In this document: piece by piece, positions 1 to 9,241 of the stretch
Position numbering within the stretch: position 1 is the first letter of the stretch
Layout: each line of letters starts with the position of its first letter
Source: Symsagittifera roscoffensis
Lineage: Eukaryota > Xenacoelomorpha > Acoela > Convolutidae
Direction: 5' to 3'
Assembly (NCBI RefSeq): GCF_963678635.1
Contig: NC_087062.1
Span: 72,693,345 to 72,757,344, forward strand
Length of the DNA: 64,000 bases
Program-made: the position numbers and the translations under genes
The notes under the pieces: model-generated
Seen by the model: the letters and a program-made list of their open reading frames with translations, nothing else
The model's database searches: none
What the model was told of the DNA's origin: nothing

Positions 1-62
1 GGCAGATCACGGTGTCAAACTCATCAGGGCCTAGCACCTCGAAAACTAGGAATACGAAATGA
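1..62 (+). CDS. ORF3 tail of a cassette cut by the window start
   Basis: The first bases encode the end of ORF3 (QITVSNSSGPSTSKTRNTK, then TGA at 60-62), identical in frame to the ends of the intact ORF3 copies in units 2 and 4. This shows the array continues to the left. Function is unknown; the Ser/Thr-rich tail has no recognised domain. Confidence 0.5.
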   Translation, partial: QITVSNSSGPSTSKTRNTK

Positions 63-414
63 GCAGGGGGCTCAATGTTGGTTTCTTGAGTCTTGAGAGG
101 GAAGGAAAGGCTCGAGTGTGAACTCGGATGAAATCTGAAGTCACGGAAAAAAATTTTTACCGAAACAAAATATTGTTATTAATATGCTATAATTATTATA
201 AAAATAAAATGCTGCATGACAATTTTCCGATTGGATAGGACAAAAGTAATTTTAATCATTAGCTTCAAAAGCGGAGATTCAAGGTGCAGGTCAATGCAAA
301 TTTTGATTGCTGTTTAGCGATAGTGTGACAATTTTACATGGTTGTGAATTTTGGGGTGTAGATAAAGTTAAAATCTGCCGCCAACTTCTGTAAATGACTA
401 CTGGAACTGTATCT

Positions 415-943
415 TGAGCAACACTCAGCATTCTGGGGACTCACTGGCAGACGGCAACACGCGATGAGGACATCGATCTTGAGTCCGGGGAGTATGTGCC
501 AGTTGGTCATATTTGGGAGAAATACAAACAACGTAATTTTGGGGTGAAATGTAATTTTTCAAAAACTCAAAATAAGCCTGTCATGCTCAACTTTCTCGCG
601 AAAACTGAAAATCTCAGAAATGCAAGATCAGAACAACCAAACTACAATCGCGGGAAAGTAGTTGAAAAAAGCAGCGGGAAATTGCTATTCGCAATTTCCA
701 GATATAAATCACACGAGAGTAGAGCTGTCCTATCCTGAAATAGGAAACAGAACGGTTGCGAAAGAAGAATGCATTTATTCGGAGTGGACCAGAGTGAACC
801 TTCGGTGGAAAGGTGGACAACCGAAGTCTCCTAATGGTCCATCCAAAAACTTTAGGTCTCAAGTGAAAACTCATTTCCCTTGTTGGAATTTATTAGTAGC
901 AAATTTCTCAAGTTATTACATTTATGCTAGAGTCGCTAGTTAA
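415..943 (+). other. Coding-like segments downstream of the ORF cassette, unit 1
   Basis: Two overlapping open frames are kept in the array copies. One (about 496-738) includes PVGHIWEKYKQRNFG. The other (662-943) includes NRTVAKEECIYSEWTRVN and ends YIYARVAS. The second is stop-free at equal length in all six units (8220-8501, 17418-17699, 24982-25263, 34187-34468, 41659-41940). Neither has a convincing ATG, so they would have to be internal exons or decayed coding sequence. The part near 430-540 is GC-richer than its surroundings. Differences between copies in the second frame are almost all amino acid changing, which argues against present constraint. No domain is recognised. Confidence 0.3.
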
Positions 944-1045
944 TTTAGTTACTCCAATTATCGAGTGTGCTGTTATGTGAGTACCCAATTTAGTTTTGTT
1001 GAGTGTGTTTTATAATTATTATGTTGAGGTAAGGAGAGTTTTAGG

Positions 1046-1068
1046 TTGATCCATCTGAAATGGATCAA
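1046..1068 (+). other. Conserved 9-bp stem hairpin, one per unit
   Basis: TTGATCCAT and ATGGATCAA form a perfect 9-bp stem around a 5-nt loop. The same hairpin is at 8604-8626, 17802-17824, 25366-25388, 34571-34593 and 42043-42065. The stem is unchanged in all six, while the loop reads CTGAA, CTAAA (unit 3) or CTGCA (unit 6). A run of A follows about 20 bp later. It lies 100 bp past the last coding-like segment. A role such as RNA processing is only a guess. Confidence 0.5.
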
Positions 1069-2899
1069 GGTTCCACTGTCTAACAAAAAAAAACTGTACG
1101 GACTGTTCCGACCCCGTTTTTAAGGGTATTTTTAGACCTAAGTATGGGGACGGTCTTATTTTCTAGAGTGGGGGGGTATTTTGGTAGTGGTTTTTTAAGC
1201 TGTAACGAGGGTTTTAGTCTCATGTCGCAAGTGAACCGAATTGGCTCCGACCCTTCGAGTTAGAAAAACACACGAGATAGTGTCCCTGACTCTTGAGCCA
1301 ATGGTTATAGGTCCTATTTTTCTTTAACCTCATATTTAATTTAAGTAGGCGACTGTTACATTAATACAAACTTTTGACTTTTTGAAACGTCAAAGTGATC
1401 TTTTCAAATAGACATCAGAATAACTGTTTTGAGATTTCTACCTGACGGTTGGTTTGTAAAAGTCTTCTCTTACATTCTGATATCTAAGCTAGAAATCGGT
1501 GTACTAATAGTTTTGTTGGATTTAGTGTAGAATTTCTGATACCCAAATTTGGGTTTTCTCATCTTGTTTTCGCATTTTCTGCTTCTGCTTTTCCTTTTGC
1601 AAAATTCGATCCCTTTTTGCTGCCTCGGCTTGTGCACTGGTAGAATTGCAGTGAAGTCTTGGTGACTTCGGTTTTAGTACATGTTCTGATATGATAAAAT
1701 AGGATGCGAGTCTTTATTCTATTTCACTGTCGCCGCTATAATAAATGAATCGAACCAATTTTCCATCAGCCACGATGAGTCTTTAGACGCCGACGTTCAA
1801 AACACCGGGAAAACATAATCGCTCCTGTTCTCTTGATTTGTAAAACATACTGGTTCCGTATTCATTTTCCTGTGAAGTGAGAAATAGGCCGAATTCTCGT
1901 AGTGCTGAGTAATTGAAGTTACAAAAAATTTTTCTCTCTAACTAAACAGAATAGGAATTCACTGCATCTAAATTACAGTTTTAGCTGTTTAATATTTTTA
2001 AACGGTCTTTTAGATTGGGCACAGCGGGTTAACCTTGACCTTGACCAGCCTAAAATCAAGTTAAAAAAATAGCAAATAAAGATTTTCTAGCTACTGTCGT
2101 AAAAGTACCCCACAAATCAAGGTCGCAGTTTTAAGTACGTTTAGCGCTCGCACTAAAAAACTTAGAAGGAAAAGCGGTAAGAAAGAAAACTTTGAGCGTT
2201 GTCAAAGATTTCTGAAATTAACAATGACATTTTTAGATAACGCAGCAGTTGCAGAAAAATGTGATTTTAAAAAACAGAATTAAAGGCAAAAATCAAAAGC
2301 TCAGTAAATGATTTTTGTTTGAGAGAACGAAAAATCAAAGTTAAACTCGACTACTTATCTCCATTTTGTCCATATGTTTTCAATCCTAATGTATTCAATT
2401 GAAATTTTTTGCTCTATTTAATTTTTGGTGAATCGCTCCGAAAATTTTTCAGCAATCATAACTAAATAATAGTTTTTTATTAAACTTAAGGCAAGCTTTT
2501 GAGGACACAAGGTTATTGCTTTTTTGAAAGTTGTTTGTTTTTGGATATTATTCGTTTTTTTTCGCGGTAGAAACCTAGATATTTTCATGGCACTGGTATC
2601 TCATCATTTCAGTTTCATATGAAAAATAATAAAAAAACAATTTACCTCCAGTTGATTCAGAAGTTTGTCATTCCTTGTCAAAAAAGTGAAGAACCGTTCA
2701 CTTGAAAAATACTGGCAATAAATAACTTGAAAAACCAATTATCTGAAAAAATTGTTTGAAAAACTTAATTTAAAAACCTGCGCACTTGAATTGTTCTAAG
2801 CAATTTTTGTTTGATTGACTCCGAATCGTTAAGGATGGACACTTGATTTTGTAACTTACTTATGTACATTGAAAAACATTTGCAAAATTTGCAAAAATT

Positions 2900-5800
2900 C
2901 ATAACGAGACCAGGCTGTGGCACTAGATAGGCCCTCAATTGGGTGTTTGTATATCTCTAAAATCCAGAGACAATTCTTTAAACATGCTGAAATTTGTGAG
3001 AACGTTCAAAGATCAAGCATAAAAGATCAAAAGAAGAACAAAAGGAATGAACTTCTTAAAAAGTCAGCTCAAAACTCACAAAATACACAATTTGGCCTCT
3101 CAATCTCAGCACAATTCTTCAATTATCCGCAGATAAAAACTAATCGAAAAGAGATAGAGCTTTGTGAAAAGGTTTTGAAGAGTATAGTGGCCCTTTTCAT
3201 TATGCTTGCAATACATATCGAAATTATTGAAAAATTTCAATACTGATTATTCTTGACTGTTCCGTAAGGTAAAAACTTTAACCTTCAATTGAATTTTGAA
3301 AGCAAAAAAAAATGCAATTACGAAACATACCTTTAGCTGATCTGATTATCTCTCTCAGTTTTAAATAAAAAATCACTGTAAGCTTAGATACTTCTCAAGC
3401 ACAACAATTTATCATAGTTTTTATGTATTTTTTGCATGCTTCGAGAAAATAGTGATTGTTTTGCTTAAAACTCTATTAGTCGCTATAAAATTAGGTTCTT
3501 ATGGCGATAGCATCTAAAAGACATTTTTTACCGAAACTGAATTGAAATCAAACAAATTAATAGTTTTAAATATTTGAGCTCAACCACATGACATTTTTCA
3601 GACCACGTGAGATTTTGCGTCAAATTCAGTTGGTGAAACGGAAAAATAAAATAGCGCAATTTTTTTTAGGGAAGTTGAAGCTTAACAAATTTGTTGGAAG
3701 AACGGGTTCTTTTATCTTCCCGCATCTTCTGCAAATGACTAATTGAACTGTGGCAAACTTAATTGGTTTTAATACCCATCCTTTTAAAACTGCTCGTTAC
3801 AACATGAAATCTATGCCTATGGGAGAAAGGGTGAAGATCCGGCTAGTGAATGAGTAGTTGATTTAACCTTGATTTGAAAAAAAAAGAAACAATTAGAGCC
3901 AGCGGTTGACGCTTGGGTTTTTCTTTCGGACTGCGCAAATCAATTTTAATTGACCGTACGGAAAAACATCAACTGAAGGAAAAAGGAACTTTGAAGAAAG
4001 CCGCTTAATTCACAGACGTATAAAAAGGATGGATATTTGTTCGTTTTTTTTCTAAAAGAGCAATGGAAAATTCGTGCTTTTAATGGGTTACTAAAGCGCG
4101 ATATCGTCCATAAAAAAAGCTTAAGAACTGATTTAAATCGTTCGGAATGTAAGTGAGACGAACAAAATTGTCTTATTAGGCTCAAAATGGGCTTTTTGCT
4201 TATTGTGAGAGTGTTGGATTAAATTGAAAAAATACATTTTCAAAAAAAAGGATCTTTTTTATAAAAGTTTTTGTTGACAAAAAATTTTTAATTGACTGTG
4301 AACGGAAAATAGAAAAATCTTCTTTTTCATGAAACAGGATGTGGTGGATTTATTTCCAAAGCGCAGCATCAAAAATTTTGCTCCATAATTTTTAAAGGAT
4401 AGATGATCATCAAGGACCCTGTATCCAGGGCAGTGAAATTTCCAGTTGAAAGGAGTCTTGTTATAGTTGGTAACCGAGGCAGGTTTCAACAAACAATTAG
4501 GGGACGCTATCGAATTGATTTTTAAAAAACCACATCACAACTGGTTTTTAAGAAACGCACGAAGTTGAAAATTGCGCCAAATTTTCTCTCTAATTTTTGT
4601 GAATCAGCCGCGCTCAGGCTTTAGCTGATCTGATTACCTCTCTCAGTTTTAAATAATAAATCACCGTAAGCTTAGATACTTCTCAAGCACAACAAGTTAT
4701 CATAGTTTTTATGTAACTTTTGCATGCTTCGAGAAAATAGTGATTGTTTTGCTTTTTAGAAGTCGTGCTTGTGCTTAAAACTCTATTGTTTGCTATAAAA
4801 TTAGGTTCTTATGGCGATAGCATCTAATAGACATTTTTTACCGAAACTCAATTGAAATCAAACAAATAAATAGTTTTAAATATTTGAGCTCAACCAAATG
4901 ACATTTTTCAGACCACGTGAGATTTTGCGTCAAATTCAGTTGGTGAAACGGTAAAATAAAATAGCGAAAAATTTGTTTTTTTTAGGGAAGTTGAAGCTTA
5001 ACAACTTCGTTGGAAGAACAGGTTCTTTTATCTTCCCCCATCTTCTGCAAACGACTAATTGAATTGTGGCAAACTTTATTGGTTTTAATACTCATCCTTT
5101 TAAAACAGCTCGTTACAACATGGGCTCAAAATGAGCTTTTTGCTTATTGTGAGAGTATTAGATTAAAATGAAAAAAAAAAACATTTTCAAAAAAAGGGTC
5201 TTTTTTATTAAAGTTTCTGTTGACAAAAAATTTTTAATTGACTGTGAACGAAAAATAGAAAAATCATCTTTTTCATGAAACAGGATGTGGTGGATTTATT
5301 TCCAAAGCGCAGCATCAAAAATTTTACTCCATAATTTTTAAAGGATAGATGATCATCAAGGACCCTGTATCCGGGGCAGTGAAATTTCCAGTTGAAAGGA
5401 GTCTCGTTATAGTTGGTAACCGAGGCAGGTTTCAACAAACAATTACGGGACGCTATCAAGTTGAACTTTAAAAAACCACATCACAACTGGTTTTTAAGAA
5501 ACGCACGAAGTTGAAAGCGCCAAAATTTCTCTTTAATTTTTGTGAATCAGCCGCGCTCAGATTTTTGTGAGATTTTAACCAAAGGTAAAAGTGCCAGAAA
5601 CTAAAGATTGAGTCGCCGAATTTGCTATTGATCGCCGCAAGTCTTAAACCTTTTTTGCCCTACCTTTTTTTTTTCAACTGTGCATGATGACTGAATTGAG
5701 GCTAGGACAAATTTTTTCGGAAATACTGAGTGCTTGGAAGAATTTTTCCTTATGAAAATGTGTGATATGGTTTTAATAATTTCAGAAATCATGAATTATA

Positions 5801-6173
5801 TTATGATAACCAGGAAAAATTTGGACTTCAGTTTTTGCAAAAAAAAAGCTTCAAATACGTTAAAAACAGAATTTAATAGCCAAACAATTGACTAAATTGA
5901 CCAAAATAGAAGCGAATAGAAGCTATTTAATTGATTTCAAATGGACTATATTTAATGTAAAATTTGTATTAAAAAAATGATAACCAATATTGTGTTCCAA
6001 TTTGGCTAAGTGCAATATGGGAACCGATTTTATTGATAATGACTTAGGCCATTAAAGTCCATTATAATTTGCTTTTACTTTTATTAGATTCGGGATGTGT
6101 AAAGAGTTACACTCCAGTGACCTACTCACACCAATTAGTGGGCATATTGGGAGCTTAGTTTGGCCTCGTAATG
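2900..6173 (+). mobile_element. Inverted-terminus element, unit 1 (non-autonomous DNA transposon candidate)
   Basis: The left end starts CATAACGAGACCAGG and the right end closes TTTGGCCTCGTAATG. The reverse complement of the right end (CATTACGAGGCCAAAC) aligns with the left over about 45 bp. The same ends bound two foldback elements in the single-copy flank (48856 and 53224-53862). No transposase ORF is visible inside. No clear target-site duplication is seen. An inner 1.29-kb duplication makes this copy longer than the one in unit 6. Confidence 0.6.
3333..5560 (+). repeat. 1.29-kb tandem duplication inside type A, unit 1
   Basis: TTAGCTGATCTGATTA begins at 3333 and again at 4621, and each copy closes with GAATCAGCCGCGCTCAG (about 4617 and 5560). 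The second copy lacks about 350 bp between CGTTACAACATG and GGCTCAAAATG (5122). Confidence 0.85.
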
Positions 6174-6240
6174 AAGATTTTAGCCACACAATTTTACTGC
6201 AGTCATCTGCGAAATAGATTTTCCGTAAACAAAAAAATTG

Positions 6241-7143
6241 ATGGGACTCATAGAAAGTTGGAATTTAAAGAATATTCGTGAAAATAGTTTTCAGAGTGTG
6301 GAGTCGTGGCCGGGGGCGTTGCAAACCACCGAGAAACACATCAGATGGTTGAAGATTGGCCCTGAGGCGGAAATGGGATTTCCCGTGAGTGAGGCTTACG
6401 GTCTGCCAGTAAAAGCAAAATCCTTGGTAGGATCAGCAATGGCCAACCTATGTGGGAGCCACTATCCATTACAAATGGCGATGGTGGAGGTATCCAGCCA
6501 AAAGTTACTAGTGGACAAGGCCTTCTTGGTACTCAAGTGCGTACGACTGGCTCGAATGTCGCATCATTCACATAAGCTGTTGAGGAAGATCCTGGGAACG
6601 GTGCCAAGGGAACAAAGAGATGACTTGAGTGAAATCTGGGGAGAAGAACTCTTGAGTTTGGATGGCGAAAACACGAGTGACTTCGGGAGACAGAATACCA
6701 TCGGGAAGCCAATGAACAGTCTCCCAGCACAGGAGGAAAATGATAAAACACACGAGAAGATGATGGAATTGGAAGCTCTGCTGGAAGCTTCGGGAGAACG
6801 CAATCTCCGAAGCATCGATATTATACATGGGGAATGCCCATGCCATTGCTTGGCACAGACAGTGTGGTACCCGGAGCACTCAAACCTCTGTTTAGTGTGG
6901 GACGTGGAAGAAATTCGGTCAATCGGATTACCCGATCATCGGCAGAAGGTGACCGCCTTTGTAGTGAGTACGATGTTGGCGTTGCGATGGATCGAGGAGA
7001 ATGTGACGAAATATCGGGAGTCGAAGACAGCAACTGCGGAATCGATATACGCTATTGATTATAGCAGGAGACTTGAGTTGTTTGAGACGGCGTTAAGGTA
7101 TTCGCCATACCTATGGAGGTCAGGCACGTATGGAGCCGCATAA
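6241..7143 (+). CDS. ORF1 of the array cassette, intact copy in unit 1 (300 aa, unknown function)
   Basis: I do not recognise this protein. The frame runs 300 codons from the ATG at 6241 to TAA at 7141-7143 in DNA clearly GC-richer than its flanks. Visible features are an acidic, polar middle (about residues 122-190: DDLSEIWGEELLSLDGENT, then KMMELEALLEASGE), a Cys/His cluster at about 198-218 (GECPCHC, later H and C) that could bind metal, and a mixed C-terminal part with two aromatic stretches (WYPEH, YLWRSGTYG). There is no signal peptide and no obvious membrane segment. ORF2 begins 31 bp before its end in the -1 frame. The B copy differs mostly at amino acid changing sites, so constraint is not evident. 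A decayed single gene with shared frameshifts, or a multi-exon gene (GTATTC near 7098 could be a donor), is possible. Confidence 0.5.
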   Translation: MGLIESWNLKNIRENSFQSVESWPGALQTTEKHIRWLKIGPEAEMGFPVSEAYGLPVKAKSLVGSAMANLCGSHYPLQMAMVEVSSQKLLVDKAFLVLKCVRLARMSHHSHKLLRKILGTVPREQRDDLSEIWGEELLSLDGENTSDFGRQNTIGKPMNSLPAQEENDKTHEKMMELEALLEASGERNLRSIDIIHGECPCHCLAQTVWYPEHSNLCLVWDVEEIRSIGLPDHRQKVTAFVVSTMLALRWIEENVTKYRESKTATAESIYAIDYSRRLELFETALRYSPYLWRSGTYGAA

Positions 7144-7505
7144 GATTCTTCCCGTGGTTTCGAGCGACATTGGCATCTTGGTTGTATATGGTAACGAAAG
7201 ACCACATGAAAAAACATAGTAAAGAATATCGACAGTTCCTGGCAGAGATAGGACCGGAAGCCTTCAAGAGAACTTTGCTAACCCATCGAAAGGCAATCAC
7301 GACAGGTTGGAAAAGAGTCGGTAGGGTGTCTAGAGATAATACCAAAGCGAGAGAACCGATATTGGAGGAGCACTTGGCGAAGAACGTGAGCTTGAGCCTG
7401 CTCAATTCCTTTTGCTTGAACAGGGAATCAAAAGTGAAGCGTTTACCAAATCAGACAAAGAGGTTGCAAGAGCAGAGGGGTGGATGTGATCCTTTGAACA
7501 ATTAA
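7113..7505 (+). CDS. ORF2 of the array cassette, unit 1 (130 aa, lost its normal stop)
   Basis: The frame is open from the ATG at 7113, overlapping the end of ORF1 by 31 bp in the -1 frame. The first 100 residues match the shorter ORF2 of units 2, 4 and 5 and are strongly basic and aromatic (FFPWFRATLASWLYMVTKDH, then HRKAITTGWKRVGRV). In this copy the usual stop TAG (as in TTTTGCTAG) is TTG, so the frame runs on for 29 extra residues that in other copies are read in the ORF3 frame. No known domain is recognised. The composition suggests nucleic-acid binding, but that is only an inference. Confidence 0.4.
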   Translation: MEVRHVWSRIRFFPWFRATLASWLYMVTKDHMKKHSKEYRQFLAEIGPEAFKRTLLTHRKAITTGWKRVGRVSRDNTKAREPILEEHLAKNVSLSLLNSFCLNRESKVKRLPNQTKRLQEQRGGCDPLNN

Positions 7506-7618
7506 AAGCGTGGGAAGAGATCGTAATCAGCTCCGATGATGAGGAAGCGCTGCTAAGGCAGATCACGGTGTCAAACTCATCAGGGCCTAGCACCTCGAAA
7601 ACTAGAAATACGAAATGA
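7340..7618 (+). pseudogene. ORF3 of the array cassette, broken in unit 1
   Basis: Same frame and content as the intact ORF3 of units 2 and 4 (LEQGIKSEAFTKSDKEVARA, then SSDDEEALLRQ) but interrupted by TGA at 7487-7489 where intact copies have CGA. The change is C to T at a CpG, the typical result of cytosine deamination. The final stop is TGA at 7616-7618. Confidence 0.5.
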
Positions 7619-9241
7619 GCAGGGGGTTCAATGTGGATTTCTTGAGTCATGAGAGGGAAGGGAAGGGGCTCGAGTGTGAACTCGGATAAAATCTGAGGTC
7701 ACGAAAAAGAAAATTTAACGAAACAAAATATTGTTATTAATATGCTATAATTATTATATAAATCAAATGCTGCATGACAATTTTCCGATTGGATAGGACA
7801 AAAGTAATTTTAATCATTAGCTTCAAAAGCGGAGATTCCAGGTGCAGGTCAATGCAAATTTTGATTGCTGTTTTGCGATAGTGTGACAAGTTTATATGGT
7901 TGTGAATTTTGGGGTGTAGATAAAGTTAAAATCTGCCGCCAACTTCTGTAAATGACCACTGGAACTGTATTTTGAGCACATCTCAGCATTCTGGGGACTC
8001 ACTGGCAGACGGCAACACGCGATGAGGACATCGATCTTGAGTCCGGGGAGTATGTGCCAGTTGGTCATTTTTGGGAGAAATACAAACAACGTAATTTTGG
8101 GGTGAAATGTAATTTTTCAAAAATTCGAATTGAGCTTGTCAAGCTCAACTTTCTTGCGACAACTGAAAATCTCAGAAATGCAAGATCAGAACAACCAAAC
8201 TACAATCGCGGGAAAGTAGTTGAAAAAAGCAGCGGGAAATTTCTATTCGCAATTTCCAGATATAAATCACACAAGAGTAGAGCTGTCCTATCCTGAAATA
8301 GGAAACAGAACGGTTGCGAAAGAAGAATACATTTATTCGGAGTGGACCGGAGTGAACCTTTGGTGGAAAGGCGGACAACCGAAGTCTCCTAGTGGTCCAA
8401 CCAAAAACTTTAGTTCTCAGGTGAAAACTCATTTCCCTTGTTGGAATTTATTAATAGCAAACTTCTCAAGTTATTACATTTATGCTAGAGTCGCTAGTTA
8501 ATTTAGTTACTCCAATTCTCAAGTGTGCTGTTATGTGAGTACCCAATTTAGTTTTCTAGAGTGTGTTTTATAATTATTATTTTGACGTACGGAGAGTTTT
8601 AGGTTGATCCATCTGAAATGGATCAAGGTTCCACTGTCTAACAAAAAAAAAACTGTACGGACTGTTCCGACCCCATTTTTGGGTTTTGGCGTTCGCGTAT
8701 TTTGGGTATTTTGAGACCTAAGTTTGGGGACGTTCTTATTTTCTAGAGTGGGGGGGGGTATTTTGGTAGTGGTTTTTAAGCTGTAACGAGGATTTTAGTC
8801 TCATGTCGCAAGTGAACCGAATTGGCTCCGACCGTTCGAGGTAGAAAAACACATGAGATAGTGTCCCTGAATCTCGAGCCAATGGTTATAGGTCCTATTT
8901 TTCTTTAACCTCATATAAGACTTAAGTAGGCGACTGTTACATTAATCTAAACTTTTGACTTTATGAAACGTCAATGTGATTTTTTCAAATAGACATCAGA
9001 ACAACTGTTTTGAGATTTTTACCTGACGGTTGGTTTGTAAAAGTCTTCTCTTACATTCTGATATCTAAGCTAGAAATTGGTGTACTAATAATTTTGTTGG
9101 CTTTAGTGTAAAATTTCTGATACCCAAATTTGGGTCTTCTCATCTTCTTTTCGCATTTTCTGCTTCTGCTTTTCCTTTTGCAAAATTCGATCTCTTTTTG
9201 CTGTCTCGGCTTTTGCACTGGTAGAATTGCAGTGAAGTCTC

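Larger units (their letters stand above)
1..7556 (+). repeat. Array unit 1, type A (7.56 kb)
   Basis: Order: ORF3 tail, coding-like segments (about 415-943), hairpin (1046-1068), AT-rich spacer, inverted-terminus element (2900-6173) containing a 1.29-kb tandem duplication, then the ORF1-ORF2-ORF3 cassette. ORF1 is intact. The spacer at about 1080-2890 shows only short or shadow ORFs and no recognisable gene. Confidence 0.9.

Noticed and set aside
1740-1800. Possible Pol III gene on the minus strand of each unit (GGTTCGATTC with TGGCTGATGG nearby)
   Set aside because: The two box-like motifs are only a few bases apart, far too close for a tRNA or SINE promoter, and no cloverleaf can be drawn.
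7086-7143. Programmed -1 frameshift between ORF1 and ORF2
   Set aside because: The window open in both frames has no XXXYYYZ slippery heptamer. The same holds for the ORF2/ORF3 overlap. Frameshifting is not supported, though not excluded.
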